A stretch of DNA of 64,000 bases from Sphingomonas sp. 7/4-4 (GCF_027941955.1 NZ_CP115960.1:2108001-2172000); one strand, 5' to 3'; shown: positions 40,590 to 48,350, numbered from the stretch's first letter. Notes: generated by a model not told the origin, from the sequence alone. A program made the numbers and translations.

Positions 40590-40592
40590 GGC

Positions 40593-41615
40593 ATGGCGGC
40601 ACAAAATCAGCACTTTGTTCCCAAATTTATTCTCCGGCAGTTCACAATAAACGAACGCGACGAACGCGTGCGGGTGTACGACAAGCACACCGGCAAGGAG
40701 TTCACTACTTCAATAAAGAATATCATGGCCGAGCGTCGATTTAACGAGTTCATGTTCGACGATGATTACATCGCATCATTTGAAGAAATAGCCGGAAGAA
40801 TAGAAGATACCGTAATTCCAGTTTATCGCCATGTCATAAAAACTGGCGTTCTCGAAAACTCTCCTGAGCAGCAAGCAACGCTCGCCTTTTTCATTGCCTT
40901 CCAGTTTGTTCGGACCAAAGCAAGTCGAGACATGTGGAGGCAGATGGAAAAATTGCTCCGCGAACATGTGGAGCGCATGGGAGGAAAGGTGGAGGACATA
41001 GAAGGATACGAACCAGCCACCGAAGAAAATATTAAAAAACGGCATCTCCTTAATATGAGAGGATTTATTGAAGAGTTTACTCCTTTAATAGCTGCAAAAA
41101 ACTTCATGCTGATGAGAGCGCATCCCTCAAGAGCTTTCTATATTGGCGACCATCCCGTTGTCCTCCATAATGCCGAGGATCATGGGCCCTACGGCAATCT
41201 CGGCTTAGGTGTTCATGGTATCGAAATTTACATGCCCCTTTCTTCGAATCTTGTGCTGTGCGCGATGTGCCCAAGTGTTGCCGCTCGACTCCGAAAAGAA
41301 TGGAATGATGGAGTAAGCGAGCGCCAGAAAGAAATGGTCGCCGCCATTACTTCAGGGAAAATAACTATTTCAGATGCCATTAGGATTCGCGAGTCTTTGC
41401 GACCGTTAAACGATAAAGCCGAAATCGCGATAAACCAGTTTGAGGCTGGAGGAACGATCGATGGTGGCGTAGATCAAGTTGATTTTATCAATTCCTTACA
41501 AGCAATGTATGCGTCACGTTTCGTGATATGCAAGAAGGCAAATCTTGCTCTTGCCAAGAGGCATAACGAAGAATTTCCTAAGTTTCGCTCCGGAGTGTTG
41601 ATGCAAACAAGTTAG
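40593..41615 (+). CDS. DUF4238 domain protein, AT-rich, probably horizontally acquired
   Basis: An intact 340-residue protein opening QNQHFVPKFILRQFTINERD, the hallmark of DUF4238 (H-F/Y-V/I-P-K/R-x-x-L-R-x-F). Later landmarks are FFIAFQFVRTKASRDMWRQM, ILYIGDHPVV-like FYIGDHPVVLHN and IEIYMPLSSNLVLCAM. Function unproven; the family is scattered among bacteria and often sits on mobile or defence islands. Base composition is clearly lower in GC than every neighbour, with codons such as AAA, ATA and TTT common. It begins three bases after the uvrA stop, so it landed exactly at that gene's end. No frameshift, in contrast with its GC-rich neighbours. Confidence 0.82.
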   Translation: MAAQNQHFVPKFILRQFTINERDERVRVYDKHTGKEFTTSIKNIMAERRFNEFMFDDDYIASFEEIAGRIEDTVIPVYRHVIKTGVLENSPEQQATLAFFIAFQFVRTKASRDMWRQMEKLLREHVERMGGKVEDIEGYEPATEENIKKRHLLNMRGFIEEFTPLIAAKNFMLMRAHPSRAFYIGDHPVVLHNAEDHGPYGNLGLGVHGIEIYMPLSSNLVLCAMCPSVAARLRKEWNDGVSERQKEMVAAITSGKITISDAIRIRESLRPLNDKAEIAINQFEAGGTIDGGVDQVDFINSLQAMYASRFVICKKANLALAKRHNEEFPKFRSGVLMQTS

Positions 41616-41639
41616 CAAGCGTCTTACTCGTGGACTACA

Positions 41640-41963
41640 TTATCTTGCTTCTACAAACAGTTCTCCTGCCTCCAGCAGCGCCTCAACCTGCTCCCATCGC
41701 GCCTCCAGCCACGCCGCCAGCGCCCGGTTCGTCGTATTCCCACACCGCAACCAAACAAACATAAACCGATCCGGCAGTCGCAGCGTCACGAAGTCTTCAT
41801 CCTTGCTGACCAGCACTGCGCCATCGGCCTCGGCCCGCGCCGCAATCTCCGCATCGCTCGCCGCTACCATGCCGATCTCGAACACATGCACCGCCTGATG
41901 CCCGCGCTCGCGCAACCACCCGCACAAGGCCGGCGGCAATTGCGCGTCGATCAGGAAGTTCAT
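41640..41963 (-). CDS. DUF5615 PIN-like toxin
   Basis: A 107-residue protein: MNFLIDAQLPPALCGWLRERGHQ with the first acidic residue D6, then SDAEIAARAEADGAVLVSKDEDF with the D-E-D cluster. These are the PIN-like acidic sites of the Mut7-C/DUF5615 family, presumed ribonuclease toxins. Its ATG overlaps the stop of the DUF433 gene (ATGA), the usual antitoxin-toxin order. It probably forms a type II toxin-antitoxin pair with that gene. Confidence 0.87.
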   Translation of the reverse strand: MNFLIDAQLPPALCGWLRERGHQAVHVFEIGMVAASDAEIAARAEADGAVLVSKDEDFVTLRLPDRFMFVWLRCGNTTNRALAAWLEARWEQVEALLEAGELFVEAR

Positions 41964-42192
41964 TCGGCGGCGAGCACCACCGGATGGTCCGCCTGTGCCG
42001 CCGCATAGGCAAGCACTGCGCGCACATCATCCTCGCTGAGATACGGAAAGTCGCCGGCGATCTCGGCCGGGCTCGCGCCGCCTGCCAGCATTTCCAGCAC
42101 GTCGGTCACGCGCACGCGGGTCCCGGCGACGACAGGCCGCCCGCCACATATAGCGGGGTCGACCGCAATCCGGGGAAGCCTGCCAGCGTCAT
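41960..42192 (-). CDS. DUF433 antitoxin (frameshifted near start)
   Basis: The minus strand encodes RIAVDPAICGGRPVVAGTRV, then VTDVLEMLAGGASPAEIAGD and FPYLSEDDVRAVLAYAA, unmistakably DUF433, the small winged-helix antitoxin that pairs with DUF5615 proteins. The ATG at 42192 gives MTLAGFP and joins the conserved frame if the GGGG run at 42172-42175 gains one base; 77 residues result. It is too short and too broken to be found by simple open-frame scans. It overlaps the toxin start by four bases. Confidence 0.82.
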
Positions 42193-42298
42193 CACATCAA
42201 GATGTGCCTAATATGCGAAAATCGCAACTTCTGGCTTCGCCCTCGAAGGATCACGCCGCGTCCTTCCTACCGGCCTCCACCGACGCTATATTCTCCGC

Positions 42299-42475
42299 AT
42301 GGCCAAGCTCTCGCCCATTGAGTCCGAGTTCGCCACGACCGAAGACGCCGAGGCGCATGACGCGTGGTTCCGCGCCAAGGTCGAGAAGGCGATGGCGTCC
42401 AAGGAGCCCGGCATCCCGCATAACGAGGTCATGGCGATGGCGCAGGCGATCATCGACAAGCACAAGGCGAACTGA
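42299..42475 (+). CDS. small stability-determinant / RelB-like antitoxin, apparently without toxin
   Basis: A 58-residue protein opening MAKLSPIESEFATTEDAEAH, continuing DAWFRAKVEKAMASKEPGIP and HNEVMAMAQAIIDKHKAN. This is the pattern of the short antitoxins that precede ParE/RelE toxins in alphaproteobacteria (SEFxTxEDAEAYDAWFRAKV). No toxin gene follows: the next 320 bases hold only repeats. It could be an orphan antitoxin left after loss of its toxin. It is separated from the divergent DUF433/DUF5615 pair by 106 bases. Confidence 0.78.
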   Translation: MAKLSPIESEFATTEDAEAHDAWFRAKVEKAMASKEPGIPHNEVMAMAQAIIDKHKAN

Positions 42476-42566
42476 CGCCGCCGCGTCTAACGGCCAGCCT
42501 CCGCGTCCTCCGCGCGAACCCACTCTTTCGCGTCTTTGCGCCTTCGCGTGAATCCATCTTCTTCTT

Positions 42567-42673
42567 CGTCACCCCGGACTTGTTCCGGGGCCCACTGCGC
42601 CGCCAGCGAAAGCCAAGCGCTCCAGCTTCCCGCCCAGCTGCACAGTGGATCCCGGCACAAGGCCGGGATGACG
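42567..42673. repeat. palindromic CACCCCGG repeat, copy 2
   Basis: It opens CGTCACCCCGGACTTGTTCC and closes with GGCACAAGGCCGGGATGACG; the inner sequence pairs CCCACTG with CAGTGGA and the outer CCGG-AC-TTGTTCCGGGG with its mirror. It occupies most of the 321-base gap after the small antitoxin gene. Just before it (42524-42553) is a copy of another repeat, TTCGCGTCTTTGCGCCTTCG. Nothing else is seen in 42476-42796. Confidence 0.78.
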
Positions 42674-42796
42674 TATGTTGCTGATACGCCACGCACCTCC
42701 CGAAAAAGAACAAACACAGAACAAACCACTTTCCTACAAACCCCGCCCCGGCATATCTGGCGAGTCCTCCGAGTCGAACGCACGAAGGACCCGCCC

Positions 42797-43937
42797 ATGA
42801 ACGCCCAGACCGAGACCCAGCCTTACGCCTACGATCCCTCCACCTTCGATCACGCCGCCTTTCACGGCTTCTCCCCGCCCCCGGCGCCACGCGCCACGAA
42901 GGCTGGACGCCCGACAAGCAGCGCTGCTTCCTCGAAGCGCTGTCGGAGGGGCACAACGTCATCCGGGCCTGCGCGATCGTCGGGCTGTCGCGGCAATCGG
43001 CCTATGCGCTGCGCAATTCCCCGCGCGGGCAGAGCTTCGCGCTCGGCTGGGACGCGGCGGTGCTCAAGGCGCGTGATGCGCTCGCCGACGATCTGATGGA
43101 CCGCGCCTTCAACGGCGTCCGCGACACCGTCACCCGCGACGACGGCAGCATCGTCACGCGCCATCGCCACGACAATCGCCACGCCATGGCGGTGCTCAAC
43201 CGGCTCGATCGCATGGCCGATGCCGCCAAGGGGCCGGGCATCGCCGCCGCCGCGCGGCTGATCGCCGCCGATTTCGCCCAATATCTCGACCTGATCGGCC
43301 GCGACGGCGGGCCGGCGCGCGCCGGCGCGTTCCTCGCCGCGCGGAGCGAGCCCGCGAGCGAGGACGATCTCGCCCCGATCCGCGCGCTCGCCCGCGCCGA
43401 CAGGTGGCTGCGCACCCATACCGACATCGCCGAGCCCCTCGACACCGCCGATCTCGATCCCGCCGAGCGCGCGCACTGGACCGCCGAGCAATGGATCCGC
43501 GCCGAGGCCTGCGGGCTGGTCGCCCTCGCCCCTGACACACGTGACAACCGCGCCCCTGACACGCGTGACAACCGCGATTCGTGTCAACCGTGTCAACCGG
43601 CGGCGGCGTTCGAGGACGCCCCCGTCTGGTGGGACGAGGACCTCGAGGAATGGCGCACCCACTTCCCGCCGCCCGCGGATTTCGACGGCCTGGAATCCGG
43701 CTATTATGGCGACCCTGATTATTCGCGCGCGCTGAGCCCGGCCGAACAAGACGTCTACGACGCCGACGACGAGGCCGAGCTCGCCGCGCGCGAGGCCGTC
43801 GAGGCCCGCCAGCGCGACCTTCATTTCGGCTTCTCCGTCGATCCCGCGGACGAAGCGCCCGCCGACGAACCCGCCGATGCGCCCGCCGAGCCCTCCGATG
43901 CCGCGTCCGGGCACATTGTTACGGGTTCGTGCGTTGA
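42797..43937 (+). CDS. helix-turn-helix protein resembling small terminase-type DNA binders (frameshifted)
   Basis: The start MNAQTETQPYAYDPSTFDHA is in one frame; after one added base near 42893 it continues RHEGWTPDKQRCFLEALSEG, then HNVIRACAIVGLSRQSAYAL, a helix-turn-helix like those of small terminase subunits and Hin-type recombinases. A long acidic region follows (FPPPADFDGLESGYYGDPDY) with a tandem D-T-R-D-N-R repeat at 43528-43575. The stop is uncertain: the observed frame reads into the next gene, and the end given is the nearest out-of-frame TGA, assuming another lost base. The family is common in sphingomonads but unnamed; DNA binding is inferred. Confidence 0.6.
43528..43598. repeat. 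24-bp tandem repeat plus four GTG(A/T)CAACC boxes inside the HTH gene
   Basis: Two 24-base units (43528-43551 and 43552-43575) differ at one base and include GTGACAACC. They are followed by two direct copies of GTGTCAACC at 43581-43589 and 43590-43598. In protein they give APDTRDNR twice, then CQPCQP. The unit length is a multiple of three, so the reading frame is kept. Confidence 0.85.
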
Positions 43938-43980
43938 GCCGCGGTCCGCGCAACTTCGCGCCGATATGGGAGGATCAACC

Positions 43981-44388
43981 ATGAGCATCTTCGGCAAGAT
44001 CAAGGACGCCATTTTCGGCAAGGCCGCCGCCGCCGCGCCCGCCGCTCCGCAGGCCCCGGCCCCCGCCCAAAGTCCCGGTGCGGCGCAGGCCCAGCCCGCC
44101 CCGGCCGCCGCCCCCGCCGCGCCGGAACCGGTCGATGTCGAGAGCGCGCTGATCGTCTTCGAGACCGAGCGCGGCACCGCCGACCTCAACTGGCGCACGT
44201 CGATCGTCGACCTGATGAAACTGCTCGGCCTGGATTCGAGCCTCGACAACCGCAAGGAGCTCGCCACCGAGCTCGGCTATACCGGCGCGAAGGACGGGTC
44301 GGCGGAAATGAACATCTGGCTCCACAAGGCCGTGATGCAGGAGCTCGCCAAGAACGGCGGCAACGTCCCCGCCAGCCTGAAGGATTGA
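43981..44388 (+). CDS. DUF3597 domain protein
   Basis: A 135-residue protein: MSIFGKIKDAIFG at the start, an Ala/Pro linker, then VDLMKLLGLDSSLDNRKELA and LGYTGAKDGSAEMNIWLHKA, the DUF3597 core, which resembles a small helical domain fused elsewhere to LysM proteins. Function unknown. GGGAGGA at 43968-43974 precedes the ATG at 43981 with good spacing, so this is its own gene although the frame upstream is also open. Confidence 0.85.
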   Translation: MSIFGKIKDAIFGKAAAAAPAAPQAPAPAQSPGAAQAQPAPAAAPAAPEPVDVESALIVFETERGTADLNWRTSIVDLMKLLGLDSSLDNRKELATELGYTGAKDGSAEMNIWLHKAVMQELAKNGGNVPASLKD

Positions 44389-44478
44389 GGCTCTCTTCTC
44401 CTCTCTCCGCTCGCGGGGAGAGGGCCGGGGAGAGGGGAGTCTCAGCAAGCGATCCGCTCGCGGAGCACGCCCCTTCTT

Positions 44479-44560
44479 CGTCACCCCGGCGAAAGCCGGG
44501 GCCCAGAGCCACAAGCCACGTCGCCCATGGCTCTGGATTCCGGCCTCCGCCGGGATGACG
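44479..44560. repeat. palindromic CACCCCGG repeat, copy 3
   Basis: It opens CGTCACCCCGGCGAAAGCCG and closes with GGCCTCCGCCGGGATGACG. The inner sequence pairs GGGCCCAGAGCC with GGCTCTGGATTCC around CACAAGCCACGTCGCCCAT. It is the third member of this family in the window. The preceding 44400-44440 is a separate hairpin of CTCTCCGCTCGCGGGGAGAG type. Confidence 0.8.
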
Positions 44561-44572
44561 AACAAGAAATGG

Positions 44573-44722
44573 TTCACGCGAAGGCGCGAAGGCGCGAAGA
44601 AAGAATGGAGCGAAAGCTATTCGGCGCGCCGTGCGTGAAACATCTTGGCCGTCTTCCGCTGGCGCGGCGGCGAACCATGCCGCTTGGGCCGTCTTCTTCG
44701 CGCCTTCGCGCCTTCGCGTGAA
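44573..44722. repeat. inverted pair of CGCGAAGGCGCGAAGG repeats
   Basis: TTCACGCGAAGGCGCGAAGG at 44573-44592 is mirrored by CGCCTTCGCGCCTTCGCGTG at 44701-44720, about 110 bases apart, with a related copy at 42524-42553. Between the arms are two imperfect direct copies of a CTTGG(G)CCGTCTTC motif. Together with copy 3 of the CACCCCGG family this fills the 575-base stretch from 44389 to 44963, in which no convincing gene is seen. Confidence 0.7.
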
Positions 44723-44963
44723 CCCGTCACTTCTTCTTTATCGAGCCCCACGCTTGTTAAATCACGCTCGCCATCCTACATTACCCTCAGGCGCCCGCCG
44801 CATTGCGGCTGTTCTCCCCGGAAATCCGGACGGAACCGCGGCGCCCTTCGTCCTTTCCGCAGCATGGGATGCAGCAGGCCAATGGCCGCGTCGCATCTCC
44901 GCATCCGGCATCCCGCCGGTCGCTGCAGTCGGGACGATTTCGAAAACCCCAACAGGAACCAGA

Positions 44964-45115
44964 ATGAACTTTTTACCAATATCGAAGACACCCAGATTAC
45001 CCGCGGCGGGCGCAAGGCGTTCGACGCATTCATCCCCGCTCACCGTCGTCTCTTCCCGATCGAGCCGTGCCCGCGCGAAGTCGCCCGCGCCGCCGTTCGC
45101 GAAGTGCTCGGCTGA
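44964..45115 (+). CDS. possible small gene of about 50 codons (frameshifted), unknown function
   Basis: The frame ending at 45115 encodes TNIEDTQITRGGRKAFDAF then IPAHRRLFPIEPCPREVARA and AVREVLG, which looks like real protein in composition and codon use, but it has no start of its own. ATG at 44964, preceded by AGGAACC, gives MNF and joins it if the TTTTT run at 44969-44973 is one base short. I do not recognise the family. The evidence is thin and it could be chance. Confidence 0.35.
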
Positions 45116-45367
45116 GCAAGCCTACAGGGCGCGGCTGTTGCCGTGCCCTGCATTAGGGCATGCGTGGCTTTTGCCATGCCCTGACCGGCCTGCGGGCCAA
45201 GTCGATTGGCACTCGATTTGTAATTTCGGGCCAAAGCGCCCATATGCACCTCGCTACAGTCGCAATCAGACGGTCACTTGGCGCTTTGCGGCTCCTTTTC
45301 CTTCTCCTCGCCTCCGCAGCACGAGGTCCGCCCGTACGGGGCGCGCCGATCACAGAAGGAATAAGTT

Positions 45368-45580
45368 ATGACCCAGCAGGGCACCGTCAAATTCTTCAAC
45401 GCCGACAAGGGCTATGGCTTCATCGCCAGCGACAATGGCGGCCCGGACGCGTTCGTCCACATCACCGCCGTCGAGCGCGCCGGTCTCAGCACGCTGAACC
45501 AGAACCAGCGCGTGACCTACGATCTCGAGCCCGACAAGAAGGGCAAGATGGCCGCGGTCAACCTCCAGGCCGGCGAATAA
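45368..45580 (+). CDS. cspA: cold-shock protein
   Basis: An intact 70-residue cold-shock domain protein: MTQQGTVKFFNADKGYGFIA with RNP1 KGYGFI, and DAFVHITAVERAGL with RNP2 (FVHI). It binds single-stranded RNA/DNA and melts RNA structure. AGAAGGAATAAGTT precedes the ATG, giving a good ribosome site. The 252-base region upstream has no gene but contains a GCCATGCCCT/AGGGCAT-type inverted repeat (45139-45184) and an A/T-rich promoter-like patch near 45210-45225, so a long structured 5' leader, usual for csp genes, is likely. Confidence 0.95.
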   Translation: MTQQGTVKFFNADKGYGFIASDNGGPDAFVHITAVERAGLSTLNQNQRVTYDLEPDKKGKMAAVNLQAGE

Positions 45581-45589
45581 GGAACGCTG

Positions 45590-45625
45590 CGGCGCCCCGC
45601 CCGTTTCTCGGGCCGGGGCGCCGCG
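45590..45625 (+). terminator. hairpin after cspA, probable terminator
   Basis: GCGGCGCCCCG pairs with CGGGGCGCCGC, and inside it CCCG pairs with CGGG around TTTCT. The stem is long and very GC-rich, starting nine bases after the cspA stop. The following sequence is C/T-rich (GCTCCCTTTCTCGTTT) rather than a pure T-run, so termination may be partial. Confidence 0.65.
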
Positions 45626-45652
45626 CTCCCTTTCTCGTTTCCGGAGCTTGTG

Positions 45653-45865
45653 ATGGCCGATCTCGTCAATACCTATCGTGCCCAGGCCGAAAAGGCCCAG
45701 GCCGAAGCCGACAATGCGACGCTCGCCAATGTCCGCGAGCGCAATCTGCGCGCCGCCCAGGCGTGGACCCAGATGGCCGAGCGCCAGGAACGCACCGAGC
45801 GCGGCCGCGCCGTCCGTGAAGGCGCCGCCCAGGCCCGCGCCGCCATCGCCCTCGGCGTGGAATAG
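45653..45865 (+). CDS. small helical protein, unknown function
   Basis: A 70-residue, almost wholly helical, charged protein beginning MADLVNTYRAQAEKAQAEAD and continuing NATLANVRERNLRAAQAWTQ. No family is recognised, but codon use matches the genome and CCGGAG lies before the start. An in-frame GTG one codon upstream is possible. It follows cspA on the same strand after the hairpin and may be expressed by read-through. Confidence 0.65.
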   Translation: MADLVNTYRAQAEKAQAEADNATLANVRERNLRAAQAWTQMAERQERTERGRAVREGAAQARAAIALGVE

Positions 45866-45902
45866 CTTCTTACCGACTCGGCAAAACCCGGCTCTCATGC
45901 TA

Positions 45903-45985
45903 GGGTGCGACTCACCATCGGCACGCTGACTTTCGTAAGCGCCGGTGGCTGAGAGACAGGACTGCGCTCCCGCTTACCAGCACCC
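45903..45985 (+). ncRNA. candidate structured RNA leader upstream of a 49-codon gene
   Basis: Three nested pairings can be drawn. The outer one is GGGTGC (45903-45908) with GCACCC (45980-45985). The middle one is CTCACCATCGGC (45911-45922) with GCCGGTGGCTGAG (45941-45953). The inner one is CGCT (45924-45927) with AGCG (45938-45941). The 3' strand of the outer helix ends directly before the AGGAG ribosome site of the gene at 45998, so folding could control translation. No known riboswitch consensus is recognised. Confidence 0.4.
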
Positions 45986-45997
45986 CAGGAGCTTGCC

Positions 45998-46147
45998 ATG
46001 GACCTCGACTATCTGAGTCGCCGTCACGCAGACGCAACCGCCCGCGCCGCCGCCGCCGCATCCACGCCGGCTCGCATCGCCCATCAACGCATGGCACGCG
46101 GCTATGCCGAACGCATCGCCGCCGAGAAACGCGCGCCGCCCGAATAG
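45998..46147 (+). CDS. 49-residue basic small protein, unknown function
   Basis: ATG at 45998 preceded by CAGGAGCTTGCC. The product is MDLDYLSRRHADATARAAAA then ASTPARIAHQRMARGYAERI and AAEKRAPPE, a helical, Ala/Arg-rich protein. Codon use and ribosome site support it; no family is recognised. It ends 55 bases before recJ. The structured leader at 45903-45985 precedes it. Confidence 0.6.
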   Translation: MDLDYLSRRHADATARAAAAASTPARIAHQRMARGYAERIAAEKRAPPE

Positions 46148-46202
46148 GCCTGCCGGGGGACCGGCTCTCGACAAGCGGCATCGCGGCGACCAGAACGGCC
46201 GG

Positions 46203-47969
46203 ATGTCTCCGGTCCTCAACATCCATCGTTCGATCCTCGGCCAGCCCTGGCGCTGGCGCGGGCTGGCGGCGGATGCACGCGACCCGAATTTCGCGCCCGA
46301 CGATCTGGTGACCCAATTGCTGCTCACCCGCGGCTGCCCCCGCGAGGCGATCGACGACCACCGGGCACCCAGCATCCGGGCATTCATGCCCGATCCGTCG
46401 ATCTTCCGCGACATGGACAAGGCCGCCGAGCGCCTGGCCGACGCAGTCGAAGCGGGCGAGCAGGTCGCCATCTTCGGCGACTATGACGTCGATGGCGCCA
46501 CGTCCGCGGCACTGCTCGTCCTGTTGCTCCGCGATCTCGGGCTCGAGGCGCGGCCCTATATCCCCGACCGGCTGATGGAAGGCTATGGCCCCTCCGGCGA
46601 GGCGCTGGTGCGGCTGCACCGCGAGGGCGCGGGCCTGATCGTCACCGTCGATTGCGGCGCCATGGCCTTCGAGGCGCTGGCGATGGCGCGCGACGCGGGT
46701 GCCGACGTGATCGTCTGCGACCATCACAAATGCGCCGCCGAACTCCCCGTCGCTTATGCCGTGATCAATCCGAACCGGCTCGACGAGACCGAGGGCGCGG
46801 CGCACGGGCATCTCGCGGCAGTGGGCGTCGCGTTCGTGCTCGGTGCCGCGCTGATCCGCACCCTGCGCGCTCGCGGCTATTTCAAGGCGCGCGCCGAACC
46901 GCGGCTGCTCGACCTGCTCGATCTCGTCGCGCTGGGGACCGTTGCCGATGTCGCCGCGCTGAAGGGGCTCAACCGCGCCTTCGTCGCCCAAGGGCTGAAG
47001 GTAATGGCGCAGCGCCGCAATATCGGCATGAATGCGCTGATCGAGGCATCGCGCCTCACGCGCGCGCCGACCTGCACCGATCTGGGCTTCGCGCTGGGGC
47101 CGCGCATCAACGCCGGCGGCCGCGTCGGCCGTTCGGATCTCGGCGTCCGCCTGCTCACCACGCGCGATCCCGACGAAGCCCGTGCGATCGCCGAGGAGCT
47201 CAATATCCTCAACGAGGAGCGCCGCGCGATCGAGGCACAGGTGCAGGCCGCCGCCGAGGATCTCTGCATGGCGAAGGGCAATCGCGCCGTGGTGATCGTC
47301 GCGAGCCGCGGCTGGCATCCCGGCGTGATCGGCATCGTCGCGGGCCGCCTCAAGGAGAAGCTCGGCCGCCCGGCGATCGTCATCGCGCTCGATGAGGACG
47401 GGGTCGGCAAGGGATCGGGGCGCTCGATCCCCGGCGTCGATCTCGGCGCGGCGGTGCTCGCCGCCAAGGATGCGGGCCTGCTCCACGCCGGCGGCGGCCA
47501 TGCAATGGCGTGCGGCGTCACCATCGCCGAGGATCGGCTGGAGGCCTTTGCCGACTTCCTCGAGGAGCGTTTGTCGGAACGTATCACCGCGGCGATGGGC
47601 GAGCGCGCGCTGCTGCTCGACGCAGTGCTGGCGCCCGGCGGGGTCAATCCGGAACTGGTCAATGCGATGGAAGCCGGCGGCCCCTATGGCATGGGCTGGC
47701 CCGCGCCGCGCGTCGTCGCCGGGCCGATCACCGTGCTCAAGGCCGATGTCGTCGGCACGGGCGGGCACGTGCGGGTCATCGTCGCGGGCGATGACGGCCG
47801 CAGCCTCAAGGCAGTCGCCTTCCGCCAGGCCGAAACCGAACTGGGCGCGGCCCTGCTCTCCGCGCCGCGTCACCGCAAGTTATGGCTCGCCGGCCGGGCC
47901 AGGATCGACGATTGGGGCGCCCGCCCCGCGGCCGAACTTCACATCGAGGATGCGGCCTGGGCCGATTGA
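46203..47969 (+). CDS. recJ: single-stranded-DNA-specific exonuclease RecJ
   Basis: An intact 588-residue DHH-family nuclease. Motif I is GDYDVDGATSAALL, motif III is CDHHK, and the DHHA1 domain has GRSIPGVDLGAAVLAA and LLHAGGGHAMACGV. The OB fold follows. It degrades single-stranded DNA 5' to 3' in recombination and mismatch repair. Its opening MSPVLNIHRSILGQPWRWR is the usual alphaproteobacterial start. The tRNA-Glu gene follows 63 bases downstream. Confidence 0.96.
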   Translation: MSPVLNIHRSILGQPWRWRGLAADARDPNFAPDDLVTQLLLTRGCPREAIDDHRAPSIRAFMPDPSIFRDMDKAAERLADAVEAGEQVAIFGDYDVDGATSAALLVLLLRDLGLEARPYIPDRLMEGYGPSGEALVRLHREGAGLIVTVDCGAMAFEALAMARDAGADVIVCDHHKCAAELPVAYAVINPNRLDETEGAAHGHLAAVGVAFVLGAALIRTLRARGYFKARAEPRLLDLLDLVALGTVADVAALKGLNRAFVAQGLKVMAQRRNIGMNALIEASRLTRAPTCTDLGFALGPRINAGGRVGRSDLGVRLLTTRDPDEARAIAEELNILNEERRAIEAQVQAAAEDLCMAKGNRAVVIVASRGWHPGVIGIVAGRLKEKLGRPAIVIALDEDGVGKGSGRSIPGVDLGAAVLAAKDAGLLHAGGGHAMACGVTIAEDRLEAFADFLEERLSERITAAMGERALLLDAVLAPGGVNPELVNAMEAGGPYGMGWPAPRVVAGPITVLKADVVGTGGHVRVIVAGDDGRSLKAVAFRQAETELGAALLSAPRHRKLWLAGRARIDDWGARPAAELHIEDAAWAD

Positions 47970-48032
47970 AGCGCTTGAGGTGCTTGACCCGCGCCCCATC
48001 CTTCCCTAACCGGCGCTTCCACGCTCCGGCAT

Positions 48033-48107
48033 GGCCCCTTCGTCTAGCGGTTAGGACGCGGCCCTTTCACGGCTGAAGCACGGGTTCGATTCCCGTAGGG
48101 GTCACCA
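48033..48107 (+). tRNA. tRNA-Glu (TTC)
   Basis: Acceptor arms GGCCCCT and AGGGGTC pair (one G-T), D arm with TAGCGGTTAGGAC, anticodon loop CTTTCAC giving anticodon TTC, T arm GGGTTCGATTCCC. Discriminator A at 48104 and encoded CCA at 48105-48107. tRNA genes are common integration sites, but no integrase or repeated 3' end is seen next to this one. Confidence 0.96.
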
Positions 48108-48328
48108 TCGTCAAGCGGAAGTGGCGCAGTTGCGCCGTGTGAGACGGTCGGTTCAGACTCGCTCCCTCATTTCGTCCCACATATTTTCTCGGCTCCAGCG
48201 GCATATCTTGGCGCGCCTTGAACAGCCGACAGCGATTCTGAGCTCGCGAGCATCGCTGGTTTCAATCGCCTGATGACGGCTCTTGCGTTTGATCGAAGCA
48301 GGCCCAGGGGTCACTTGAATTGAATATG

Positions 48329-48350
48329 TCGATGCTATTAAAGCGACACA
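48329..48350. promoter_or_regulatory. shared palindrome upstream of tannase gene (site 1)
   Basis: TCGATGCTATTAAAGCGACA contains GCT-N5-AGC (48334-48336 and 48342-48344), followed by GACA. About 26 of 32 bases around it, starting GAATATG, are identical to the sequence before the TonB receptor at 50251-50282. It lies about 58 bases upstream of the ATG, a position fit for a repressor or activator site. The 289-base gap 48108-48396 shows no gene. Confidence 0.6.

Noticed and set aside
43528..43598. CRISPR-like array
   Set aside because: Only two adjacent 24-base units without spacers, in frame inside a coding region. No cas gene is present.
43060..44388. A single fused protein of the HTH gene and DUF3597
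   Set aside because: DUF3597 has its own ribosome site (GGGAGGA) and ATG at 43981 and is normally a separate 130-residue protein. The open junction is best explained by a lost base near the end of the upstream gene.
45945..45960. TPP riboswitch
   Set aside because: A CTGAGA box is present, but the second conserved arm of the thi-box (ACCTGATCCGG-like) is missing and the downstream gene has no link to thiamine.
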